Below, piece by piece: positions 24,225 to 36,200 of a DNA stretch of 64,000 nt. Position numbers and translations under genes: made by a program. The notes beneath the pieces are model-generated. The model saw only the letters and a program-made list of their open reading frames with translations. It ran no database searches and was not told the origin of the DNA. Position 1 is the stretch's first letter; each line of letters starts with the position of its first letter. Source of the DNA: Adineta vaga (Eukaryota; Rotifera); assembly GCA_021613535.1 (NCBI GenBank), contig CP075495.1:6634001-6698000 (forward strand), given 5' to 3'.

Positions 24225-25357
24225 ATGCAGTGTAAAATATGTGGCAGTGTAGCTAAAGGTTATCATTATGGTGTTTTGACTTGTATGTCGTGCAAAGTTT
24301 TTTTTCAACGACATGTTCTAAATGATATTTATACAATCGAAGTAAACAAAATTTTTCTTTTATTACTAAGTAATTTTCTACTTTAATCATTTAGAAAATA
24401 GTTCTATGTCGTTTTTCGAATGGTTCATGTAAAATCAATGAAAGAACACGAAAAAATTGTATATCATGTCGATTAACTGCCTGTTTGAAAGCTGGTATGT
24501 GTCAACGACGACAAAAGTCATCAAAAACAAAATCCATATTGTCTTTACAAAACTGTCAGGATAATCAATTGCCAACATTGGATTTATTAAATGCTGATCG
24601 TTCATCATTAAATTCTTATCAATGGAATATTATTTCGAATATTACACATAAATATGATCTTTTATTTGAAGAACATAAAATTACTATCACTCAATTTCAT
24701 ATTCAAAATGAACAAAAACCTGTAAAACTTCGTTTAAAATTATCTAATTATACACAGATTGTTACGACTTATTTTACATTTATGGTTGCATTTCTTGAGC
24801 ATATTCCCGAATATCAATTATTCAATTCATCTTAACGTGAAATTCTTATTCATCATAATTTAATAACATTAACTGGATTAAATAGTCATTATTTAGCTAA
24901 TGCTACTGGTTACATTCCATATTTTGATAAAGATTATTCATCGATCGTGGAGATTCTCTATGGTAATGAAACGATTCTGAAAAATGAAAAACTTCGTGAA
25001 CAACTCGATGAAATCTTTCATAATAATCCTATATTAATCAAATTAATTCTTGTAATTTTTGCATTTGAAAACGTAACACCAGCTTTATTATTTTCCAATT
25101 CGCACGAAGATCAATTACAATCATTTTTTCACATGTTACATCAAAGTCAGAATAATTATGTTGATCTCCTATGGCGTTATATGTTATATCGATTTCGACA
25201 TGAAAACATCGTTATACATTTGTTTTCTCATATTATTTATAATTGTTTACGTGTACAAGACTTTTCATATCGAACAGCTGAACAAAATTCTAAACATAAT
25301 ATGATGTATGAAACTTTAATTGATCAATTTGAATCGAAATGTACTATGAATAATTAA
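24225..25357 (+). pseudogene. Divergent nuclear receptor interrupted by an in-frame stop
   Basis: Ligand-type transcription factor family. Exons 24225-24341 and 24395-25357 with a 53-nt intron in phase. The DNA-binding domain has both zinc fingers: CKIC-x13-CMSC, then C-x6-C-x9-CISC with RLTACLKAGM. The P-box is atypical (CMSCKVFF rather than CEGCKGFF) and the second finger has six instead of five residues between its first two Cys. The ligand domain reads on in the same frame through TAA at 24833-24835: before it FMVAFLEHIPEYQLFNSS, after it REILIHHNLITLTGLNSHY, and on to a stop at 25357. This is the helix 3 signature region, so the stop truncates the receptor at residue 185 of 359. It could be a true pseudogene, a null allele, or a base-call error. 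Confidence 0.75.
24833..24835 (+). other. Premature in-frame TAA in the nuclear receptor
   Basis: The reading frame upstream and downstream is the same and both sides resemble the nuclear-receptor ligand domain, so only this codon interrupts it. A Gln is common near this place in the family, so CAA to TAA is a simple explanation, though the original codon cannot be seen. Confidence 0.8.
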
Positions 25358-25950
25358 TTTTTCCCTGAATAGAAATGAATTTTATACTCAAAAACTTATT
25401 TTCATTCATGACTTTAATATTGTTTTTTTGGCGTAATAGAAACCTTTGTGCTGAAAATTTAATTATTTTTCTATTCTTATTTTTGTCTCACATAAGAATC
25501 GTATTTCTGCGTAAATAAAAAGAATAGCAACTAGTGATAATGAACTCTTCAAATGTAATCAGTTTGAATACATGTTGACAGTTTAATAATTTATAAAAGG
25601 AAATAGAAAGATTCAAATTCATATTAAAAAAAATGTATAGCGAGTATTTATGGATTACAAATGAAAAGAGATAAATAGAATAAAATAAATTGTTTCTCTC
25701 TTTTGTTTTGTTTAATCACTTATGTCAAAAACTTCTCGGGTGAAAAAAATAGGTCTCAATTGACAAAAGTAATTTATATTTTACTTCGCTGTTTCATTCT
25801 GTCAGATTTTGTTTTCATCAAAGAGAAGAAAAGGGTGTTTCACATATAGAAGTGATGAAAATTATAAACTAAAAGAAAAAAATAGATTTTCTTCATTTTC
25901 TTTACAGTGCCATTGGCAATAAGAAAAGAAAGAAAAGAAAGTTCAGCTCA
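25358..25950. other. Intergenic
   Basis: AT-rich; nothing recognised on either strand. Confidence 0.45.
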
Positions 25951-26543
25951 ATGAGTATAAAGACAATCAGTTTTCCTCTTAACGATCGTCGTTCAAATCC
26001 AAAACTACCTGTGACTTCTCATTTATCATTAAAGAATCACCCACATCATCCTGCCCCATCTTTACAACATACAACAAGTAATAAGACACTTTTTCCAGTC
26101 GTATCAACAACTACGAATGGTAGTTCAAAACCTAGACCTTACCATTTAAATGATTTTGCTAATAATCATTTATTTATTGCTAAACGTAAGATAGCACAAG
26201 CTTTTCATGAACAATCAAATCGAAATGCTCAATCAACAAATGATCTTCTCTATTTATTCGATCAACAAGAATCGAAACCGAAAAATCGAACCATTAATAA
26301 ACCAAAACGACGAGTAAATTTTCATTCATTGAAATCTTTTGTCATTATTGATCTTCATCGCTTTATTTTCAGGAAAGTATGATGAATAAAAGTTCATCAA
26401 ATGATCAAAATATTCATTTATCTGTTCTCAATCTTCGTGTTAGTCCTCCCTATTCAACAACACAAACTCGCGCTCAATTATCAACAGGATTAATTCGACC
26501 TTTTGAATTATGGAGTGGTGTTAAGAATCTTTCTTCTGCATAA
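25951..26543 (+). CDS. Small basic orphan protein
   Basis: Not recognised. Two exons, 25951-26313 and 26373-26543, separated by a 59-nt GTAAAT...TTTCAG intron in phase 0, give 177 residues. The protein is basic and Ser/Asn/His-rich, with clusters such as HLFIAKRKIAQAFHEQ and NKPKRRE and a C-terminal stretch LRVSPPYSTTQTRAQLSTGL followed by IRPFELWSGVKNL. No signal peptide or membrane segment. If the intron is retained, a shorter product ends at 26382. It starts 0.6 kb after the broken receptor and ends about 370 nt before the fusion gene. Confidence 0.55.
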
Positions 26544-26912
26544 GCTCAATAAACTCTAACTATTGTTAGTTCTGTATCTCCATTCTATATTTAATATAAT
26601 TCATCATTATGATTATTAAACACACAGTCATTTAACTATGATGTTAGTTTATCAAAGATAAATTCGCATACTTCTCACACTCTTGAGACGAAACATTTAA
26701 ACTATAAAAACATTGCAATGTGTTTTATGTAAACTAGAAATGAAATATCTTTTATATGATTGTTTATTTTTCGTTGAAGACAATGAAAACTACAATTTTA
26801 TTCATAGATTCTGATCTACTAGCAAATATGATAGATCTATTTCATAATCATTTGAAAAAAAAGTAAAATAAATACTTCTCTCTTGAGCGCTTAAATTTAC
26901 TTATACATTCAA
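26544..26912. other. Intergenic
   Basis: Short AT-rich spacer; nothing recognised. It must hold the promoter of the Trx-NDK-PLAT gene if that gene starts at 26913. Confidence 0.4.
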
Positions 26913-29900
26913 ATGAAATCGAAAAAACGAGCTGAAATTCGTGATCTACATTCGAACGATGAATGGGATGTTATGCTCAATAAAGATGGTTTAAAATAAG
27001 TTCTTATAAATGAATATTTCATTCTTTCTATTAATGATCGTTTTCTTTCTTTTCTTTTTACAGTTATTGATATTTATCAAGAATGGGCAGGTGCTACTGT
27101 TGTCTTAGAGGATATATTTCTTAAATTGAAACGAACATTAATACATACGGAATATTTAACATTTTATTCTGCTAATTGTGAAAATGTTGATCTGTTGAAA
27201 CGTTATCGTGGTTATTGTGAACCATTGCTATTTTTCTATGGAGTATTTACTATGAAAATTTAATCTGATCAATTGATTTAAAAATATAATATTTTTTAGA
27301 ATAATGTTTTAGTACATATAGAACATCAAGTGAATGTTCCAAATATTGAGAAAGCTATTGAAGAACAATTAAATAAGGAATTGCAAGCAATGAAAGGAAA
27401 TCAAAAGCGTGAAGCAGTAAAATTGTTTTTAGAAATAAATTAAATAAAGATTGTCGATAATGAGATAGTTAAATGAATTATTATTAACGAAATATGCTGA
27501 ATATAATGGTACTCAACAAACAACACGTTCAAGTATTAAAGGATCAGTATCAAATGACCCAATGTGTAAATGATTGAATGATATGTATTTAAGAGACTCT
27601 ATTTAGTTTTACTATTTTATATAGTATACAAAGACGAATCATCAAGTTTACGAAGTTTATTATTGAAAACAGCAGAGAAAATCGATCAAGATTATTGGCT
27701 TAGTTCAGGTATCTTTGCTCTTATCATTGTCATCGATTTAACATGTCGATTCATTTTAGAACCGTATAGAATAGGTGTAGCACTTTTTGTTATAAAACCT
27801 GATCTACTTGCTAGTGGAAAAAAAGATGAAATTCTTGATCAGGTAGATAAAATCAAAGTGACAAATGTATTTCTCGAACGTTTTGAAACTTTTCTTTAGT
27901 TACGTCAAAGAGGATTTGTTATTCATACCCAGGCTGATAAATTACTAGATAACGAAGATATGATGAAAATCTTCCAACCAGTATTATTTGACTTTGACTA
28001 AATATTATTTTCCATGAACTATTTCTTTTTCAAAGGATCAAGACATTATCAAAGAATTCAATCGATTTATGTCGAGTGGTCCAAGTGCTTATGTAGTCGT
28101 ATCGAAAGGTTTCACAGGACGATCAACATCTGATGATCTTCGATCTATCATTGGTTATCATGATCCGGATATTGCAAAAACAAATCATTCTGAATCATTA
28201 ACTGCTATCTATGGAACAGATTCCATTATGAATGGATTTTATTCAAGTGCCAACAATCAAGAAGCACTAAAGTTGTCATTTCTATCATACATAACAAAGA
28301 TTTGATTGACAAGAATATTGATTAATAGGGATATTCAAATTGTTTTTCCAGATTATCAATATCCTTTAATTGACGGCAAATCTACTGATGAATACGTTCA
28401 TAAAACAGCGACATTATGTCTTCTTGGACCTATACAAGTACAGACAAAGAAAGGTATGCTCGAAAAATCTTTGTTTAAAATATAACTTTTGATTGATTTC
28501 AAAATAAAGATGCTATCATACAAGCAATAGTTAAACGTGGATTTGAAATACGTTATAAAAGAATGTATCTATTTCGACCGGATGAAGTTGAATCATTGTA
28601 TATTAAACATCGTAATGAAGAGTTTTTCAAAACATTAATTGATGCTTATACTGCGTGAGAAATAATTGAACACGAAACGATTTATCTATGTGTTCTTTAT
28701 ATTGTTAGTGGACCATGTTTATTACTTTATGTCGCCAAAGAGAATTGTGTATCAGATTTTAATGAATTTCTAGGACCATTTTCTCGTGAAGAATTTAGTC
28801 AAATACCTGGAACGTATGTTATTAGTCTGTTTATTATAATTGCATATAGATGTTCATCTTTTCTAGACTTCGACACGATTTCGATGAACCTTCAACACCC
28901 GTGGTAATGAAAAGTTTCGCATCATCTCAATAAAAACTTTCGAATTCAGACGACAATTCATGGTTCGGAAAGTATTATCGATGCACGAAAAGAACTTGAA
29001 CAATTCTTTTCATATCAACAAACACTAACTATTATCAAACCAGGTTTAACAATGAATCAAAAAGGTATTCATTATAAAACAAAAAAAGAATATTTCTTTC
29101 GCATATCGATCTATGTATCCTAGATGATATTGTTAGACGATTGAAATCCAATGGTTTTACAATTACGGCAAAAGAAACAAGACATTTAACAAAAGATATT
29201 CTGACACAATTCTATGCTCGACATCAAGGTTTACCATGGTTTAATGATTTTATTCAATTTATGAGCAGGTGGAGAAAAAAAATTGCTTTCATTTATATTG
29301 TATCGATATTTGATATGCTAGTGATACATGTGAGATATTAATACTCGCACGAGAAAATGCTGGTAAATGAACTTCTGTAAACAAAAATATGATTTATGAA
29401 GTTACTTGGAAAGACAGAAAGAAATTTGAAATTCTCATCATTTTTTAGTACAAGCTTTACGTGAAATAATGGGTCCGGTCGATCCTGTACGTGCCAAAAC
29501 TGATGCACCAGATTCGTATGTCTTTGATAAATGATAAACGTGAACTTTTACTCTTTTTTGTCTATTATTAATTGAAGAATTCGAGCAATCTATGGTTTAG
29601 ATATTATGCGAAATGGCTTACACGCATCATCAAATAAGAAACATGCTCGAGAAGAAATTCGTCTACTTTTTCCCGATTATATTTTTCTTAAAACTAAACC
29701 AATACCTTTTCATTCCAATGTTTCGTCTAGTTCAGTTCGATAATTTAGTTTTACGATTTTTTAATGATGATATACTTTTAGTTGACGCAACAGTTTTGAC
29801 TAATTTAACAATATCTGGTGAAAATGATTTGTATCATCTTGAATCACATGGTATGAAATTTTTCAAATGTCATAAAGAATGAATTTTGCTTATACATTTG

Positions 29901-32509
29901 AAGAAATTGTATATGAATTTTTTGTACATACTCGTTTAAATGAGAGTAAAAATGAAGATTCAGCTGTTTTTATTACATTAATTGGTAAAGATAATGAAAC
30001 AAAGAAATTTCTTCTACAGTTTTCGGATAATACAATTCATCCTTTACAATCGAATAAAATCGATATATTTCATTTTGTTGATCGTGATGTTGGTATTGTA
30101 AGTAATGAAATACAATGAAAATAAATCACAGAAAGTAGTAACTGGATTGTAGCCGAAAAATATTCGATTGTCACATGATGGACGAGGTTTTCCAAAGAAC
30201 TGGATTTTAGGAGATGTTGAAATAACAATGACGAATAGAAATAAAACCTACAGGTGACGTCATCTATTGTTATCATCGTTCTAAATCGAATAATATCAAT
30301 GTAGATTTGATATCAACGAATTGATCGATGAAGAAAATACAAAGTTGAATTATCCTCTGACAAATACCAAAGGTAAACTGACCGATATCGCAACACACCC
30401 TCAAGATTTTACTCTATTCATAGATTTTGAACCTATGAATAAAGGCAATTGTGTCATTATTATACAAACAGGCAGTGCTAAATATGCGAATACATTCGCT
30501 GATTGCAGGTAGAATCTTTATTTGCATATTTTCAAATAAACAAATTTTTTCATAGCATTCTTCTCTCGGGTTCTAAAGGTGTCTATGCCTTTTCTCTTCA
30601 TCAATCACTAACTAATCGTTTACCGTTTCAAAATCGTTATCGTGATATATTCCTTGTGGAAGTTGATGAACACTTAAAACAAATTGAATATATTGTTCTT
30701 GAACATAATAATGAAAATTCTTCACCTGCATGGTTTGTTGATTTTGTTATGATTAAATTATTGAATAACCAACAAGAATATTTGTATATATATATCATTG
30801 TAAACAAATGATCATTAGAATTGAATCAAATTTTTCTTTCTAGCTTTCCTGTCTATCGATGGCTTTCAATCGATTATCTTGATGGAAAAACGAAGATTAC
30901 ATTAGCAACAGATAATCAAAATATATCCTACAATGAAAGTTCGATAATCAATCATTCATAATAATTAAATATTGTTTTTGCTTTTCGTTCAATAGATCTT
31001 TTAGAAGATCGATCGAATCGTAAGTGTATACATCAATTTACAGGCTAATTCATTTTTTTGTAGTTATTCGATATGAAATTCATCTTGTAACTGGTTCGAT
31101 GTTTGATGCCGCAACCAATTGTCCAGTTTGGTTGACGATCAATGGTACAAGAGGATCGATTATTAATAAATATTTGGAAATAGCAGAAAATGAATCATAT
31201 CCATTTGAACCAGCAAATGATGATCTATTTATTTTATATGACGTCGATATTGGAGAAGTGTGTGAAAATAAAGCAACGAATGATCGTTGATGATTTGTTT
31301 GTAGATAGATAAAATGATCTTAGGTCATGAAAGTATTTCTGCGGAACAAGGATGGTTTGTTCAATCAATATCAATACATATACCATCGAAACAATTTCAT
31401 AGTGAAAAGTGAGCTAGAATAAATTGAAAATGAATATCTAGAATCTCTTTTTTGTCTAGATTTAAGATTAATAAATGGTTGAATTCAAAACGGATCGATG
31501 CTATACCATTAATTGAAGTTCAAGTACGAAAACCAATCAAATGTAAGATGATAAAAGAATCTAAATTTTGATTACATAGTTCAAATCAATAGCATATCTA
31601 TTCTATTCGAAAGATAATTGAAGAATGTCATTTTCTATCATTTTCTTATAGTACGTCGAAACATAAAAAATCAACGTACAGTTGTACCACAAGTAGTTTC
31701 TAACGCCACGCTTGTGTCAATTCATGAATATGGTACTGTCGCATTGATTTTCGTTCAACTCTTCATCAATAAATGTTACTCATATCTTGATTTAGAATCA
31801 TCATATACAATCTATATATTGACAGAAAATTTTCAGTCTGACATGAATAAACTAAATATTTTCATTGATTTAATTATGGATGAAACACTCTCAACTGGTT
31901 ATATGCGATTGAAATGTGATTTGCCAATTCGTGATAATATAGAAAACAATGTTTTATGTAAAGTTCAAGCATTTGGAAAAAGAATCGATAGAGTAAGAGA
32001 TGTTTTCATATTGTCCTATATTGATTCAATAAATTCTTATCGTTCAGATCAATGCAATACGTTTACTTATTCGTAAGTTAAGAGCAAATGTTAGTACAAT
32101 AGTTAATTTATTATGTATGTAGGTACACCTGATCAGAGAACATATTGGTTTCCTCGTTTTATTCTTATTACAGTCGATGAAACGGAAGAAATCTTTCAGT
32201 GAGTAATAGTTTGATAAATGCATATGTTTTCTATTTTACGATGAATATTTGCTAAGATTTCATAATTCCAAATGGCTTCATTATGCAAATAGTAATAGTT
32301 TCGGAGCAATTACTATTTATTTAAAAGTAGTTTCTCTCGAGTCTGTAAATCAAGATTCGAAAAAATTCATTCAATCATCATCCGATAACATTGAACAGAA
32401 GAAAAATCATCAAATTGAAAATCAATTAGGTTGGATAAAACAATCCTATACCAAAGAAACAGGAAATACTGTGATTGATAAACACTTGACGAAACAAAAC
32501 AAAGACTGA
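26913..32509 (+). CDS. Thioredoxin-like, triple NDK and quadruple PLAT fusion protein (NME8/TXNDC3-like N-terminal half)
   Basis: The first half matches the axonemal NME8/TXNDC3 layout: a thioredoxin fold (27064-27416, VIDIYQEWAGATVV), then three nucleoside-diphosphate-kinase domains (27760-28381, about 28405-28980, 29011-29690). The Trx active-site cysteines are gone (WAGAT where WCGPC is usual). The catalytic-His motif reads IYGTDS, IHGSES and IYGLD in domains one to three, so only the middle one keeps His. The second half has four PLAT/LH2 domains (about 29904-30305, 30340-30940, 31064-31542, 31740-32350) with marks such as EFFVHTRL, FFPVYRWLS and GWFVQSI, as in LOXHD1. Exons 29578-29729, 29782-29850 and 29904-30097 bridge the halves through 52- and 53-nt GT-AG introns in phase. 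The whole set of 31 exons sums to 3876 nt (1291 residues). Without the first bridging intron the NME8 part stops at 29743. The alternative is two adjacent genes. Confidence 0.75.
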
Positions 32510-33286
32510 TATTTTGCTCTTTTCCTTTGTTTCAATTTAATGACAACTAAAATAAACTATATTTATTGGAAGAATGCATCTAGAAAACTGTTCTTCGAAT
32601 TCAGCTTCGTATTCAATCGATTAAATCATCGAAATCACTACTAGCTATAACCTTTTCGAATGAATTCATATTATTTTTATCATCTTCTCTTTGCATAAGT
32701 TAATAGAAAGTTTATGTCAATGAATAACATTCTCTTGCTCTCTCTTTTCACTTATTCTTTGTTCTTCTATCATCAACGTTCGATAAAAATTATATTCGCC
32801 ACTGCTCTCTTAACAATAACAACCATCTGTTCAAACAAAAAATATATAAAGTATTGATTTGAATTCAATCAAAATACTAACGCCATCTATTCACATGATT
32901 AAATTAGTTCGTTCAAATTTTTTATTTTTTATTAAAATACATTTCTTTTATATTCATGATTATTTTCTCTAATAAATCATATTATTTATCAAACCTCTAT
33001 TTAAACAAAGCTAAAAACGCTAATATAGAGAATAATACCTCGTTAATGGCCTCGGCCATTGTATTCTATTCTATTCTGTGTGTGCGCGCGTGTGTTGGCT
33101 GCCTTCATCTTCATCATATGTATGTTGTTTTTTTTTAAATTTCATATTTTAATTTTTTCTTTTAAATTTTTCTTTCTCGTAGTTCGTCGAATGTGAGCCT
33201 CCACTTACTGAAAAAAAACTTGTCTTACTAAAGCATTCATTGACAATAAATCCGTTTTTAAACGACCTAATTTCCAAATATCTAGA
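32510..33286. other. Intergenic, 5' flank or 5' UTR of argonaute
   Basis: AT-rich with a short TGTGCGCGCGTG tract near 33080. Probably contains the argonaute promoter and leader; no specific element can be named. Confidence 0.4.
32551..32556 (+). terminator. Candidate polyadenylation signal of the fusion gene
   Basis: AATAAA 42 nt after the stop at 32509, on the coding strand. Confidence 0.4.
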
Positions 33287-36200
33287 ATGTTTCTTCCACC
33301 CATTGGTCAACCACCAATCTCATCATCAATTCACGGCAATGAAAGTATCAATGGAACAAATATGATTAATACAAGTACTAGTTCATCAGGTTCATCAACA
33401 TCAAATGCAATGGGTCTTCCACCTCCACCTCATATGACATCGATGCCATCGACACCTCCTGGAAGTGGCATCATGACAATGCTTAATCCTCCACTTGATT
33501 TATCACCACCACCACGACCAGATTTCGGTCGTGAAGGTCGTTCAATAAAATTACGTGCAAATCATTTCTCCATTCGAATCCCTCCAATACTTATTCAACA
33601 TTATGATCTTAATATTCAACCAGATAAATGTCCAAAACGCGTCAATCGTGAAATTATTGATACAATGGTTAATAAATTTCAAAATATATTTAATACTCAA
33701 CATCCAGCATTTGATGGTAAAAGAAATCTCTACACAAAAGATCCATTACCATTTGGTCGAGATCGTATTGAACTTGAAGTCACTTTACCTGGTCCTGGAG
33801 AAGGACGTGATCGATGTTTTAAAGTACAAATTAAATGGGTCGCACAAGTTAGTTTAGTGAGCTTACAAGAAGCTTTACAAGGACATGGACCACCTGTACC
33901 AAATGAAGCTGTTTCAGCACTTGACGTTATTATGAGACATTTACCGAGTATGAAGTAAGTATTTGTTTGAGAATCAATTATTTCAACTATTGCTTCCTAT
34001 TTCATACTCTACAGAACTCATAGGTAATAAGTTTTCGAGCTTTTCCATTGACATTGAAAGACAAAATCTGTTTATATGCAACGAGAAATCTGCACATCAC
34101 ATTGATTTGAATTCTATTTAGATATACACCTGTTGGTCGTTCATTTTTTTCACCACCAGATGTTCAATACAATCCATTGGGTGGTGGTCGTGAAGTATGG
34201 TTTGGTTTTCATCAATCTGTTCGACCATCCTATTGGCGAATGTCATTAAATATCGATGGTATATAATTTTTTACTAAAAATGACTTTTTTTAGTCTAAAA
34301 TTCATCTTTGTTTCTTTAGTTAGTGCTACAGCTTTTTATAAATCACAGCCTGTAATTGATTTTATGTGCGAAGTACTCGATATTCGAGATATACAAGAAC
34401 AACGACGACCATTGAATGACGCACAACGAGTTAAATTCACAAAAGAAATCAAAGGTTTGACAATCAAATATTGAGAAAGAGTATCACACTTATATAGGAT
34501 ATGTAACGAATGATTTTCTCGCATAGTAGAACGTTAAAATAGATATAGTTATTATTTGAACAGATCGATAATAATAAGTGACTTTAAATACAAGGGAAGA
34601 AACGTTTCTATTGTTGAATGTTTACTTACGTTCGTATTAAATATTTTATCTTTTAATTAGGTCTTAAAATCGAAATAACACATTGTGGTAACATGAAACG
34701 TAAATATCGTGTTTGTAATGTCACTCGAAAACCTGCTCAATATCAAACGTAAGTTGAATAAATTCACTTTTGGATATGCGACTATTTTATTTTTATTCGT
34801 TTATCTGTTCAGTTTTCCTCTTCAACTTGAAAGTGGTCAAACAGTTGAATGTACTGTTGCAAAATATTTCTACGAAAAACATCATATGAAATTACAATAT
34901 CCTCATTTACCATGTTTACAAGTTGGTCAAGAACAGAAACATACTTATCTTCCACTTGAAGTAAGAATTTTCTCATGAAAATTATTCTTTTCTCTATAAA
35001 ATAAACTTTGTCTAGGTTTGTAACATTGTTCCCGGACAACGATGTATTAAAAAATTAACTGATATGCAAACATCGACAATGATTAAAGTATGTATTTGAT
35101 TCATTCATCAGTATTCCCTTTTTACAGATTTTTGTATCGCGAATTTATTAATATATATATATATATGTATAATATATTTTTGTAGTGGAGTGAGGTAGAG
35201 TGTTATTTATTCATATCGAATAAGCATGATTCTTTTCTTTGGAATGAACTTCTGAATACATAAATTTAATTCAATTCACATTGAGATCGTTCCTATCTAT
35301 ATGTTATTGTAGAGTCAACCCGATTCACCTCAGGTAAAACTAAAATCAATAAATAAACTCAACTTCTTACACATATATGCACTGTCTTTCTTCGCGTGCG
35401 CGAAATAGACGTCTGTTTTTATTTCTTTTTTGTCTAAGTAATGAAATTATTTGAGCACATGCGTAAATATAACCGCTGTTTTTCGTTTTGTTTGGGATGA
35501 ACTTTAAAAAGAAACGATCTTGTCCTAATTGGTCAAAATGTTTGAATGACAATAACAAAGATAGGAACGATTGATGTTAATGAAAATTTGATAATGAGAC
35601 TTGCGAAAAATTTAACAAACAATCAGCACGACTCTTTTCATCTTCTTTGTTATGTAAAATTTATTCATTTTCTTATCCATTAAACTTATAATAATGTTTT
35701 GGAACAACATATATTTATGTCTATTTTTAGGCAACTGCACGTTCAGCACCCGATCGAGAAAAAGAAATCAATAATTTGGTAAGTTTTATATTGATATAAT
35801 GACAAAGAATATCTTGTTGATGAATGGCATATTTTAGGTGCGCAAAGCGGAATTTAATAATGATGTTTATATAACTCATTTTGGAATTAATATTTTAACA
35901 AATATGACCGAAGTCATGGGTCGTGTATTAAATGCACCAAAAATTCAATATGGTGGTCGTGTAAGTCATAATCAATTGTATCTTTTATTGGATCATTTTC
36001 TATTTTCATCTTTTAGACTAAAGTCATTGTTACACCTAATCAAGGTGTTTGGGATATGCGTGGTAAACAATTTCATACGGGTATTGAAATTCGTACCTGG
36101 GCTATTGCATGTTTTGCACCTCAACGTAATTGTAATGAAGCTGCACTTCGAACATTTACTCAACAATTACAACGAATATCAAATGATGCTGGTATGCCTA

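Noticed and set aside
29613-29882. Open frame of 89 codons overlapping the end of the NDK part
   Set aside because: Most of it is out of frame with the NDK exon. Its useful portion (29782-29850) is better explained as a short exon joining the NDK and PLAT halves.
29879-29903. ATG at 29879 as the start of a separate PLAT gene
   Set aside because: The 24 bases before 29903 fall inside a 53-nt GT-AG intron of typical size, and the frame is kept by splicing from 29850. Kept only as an alternative.
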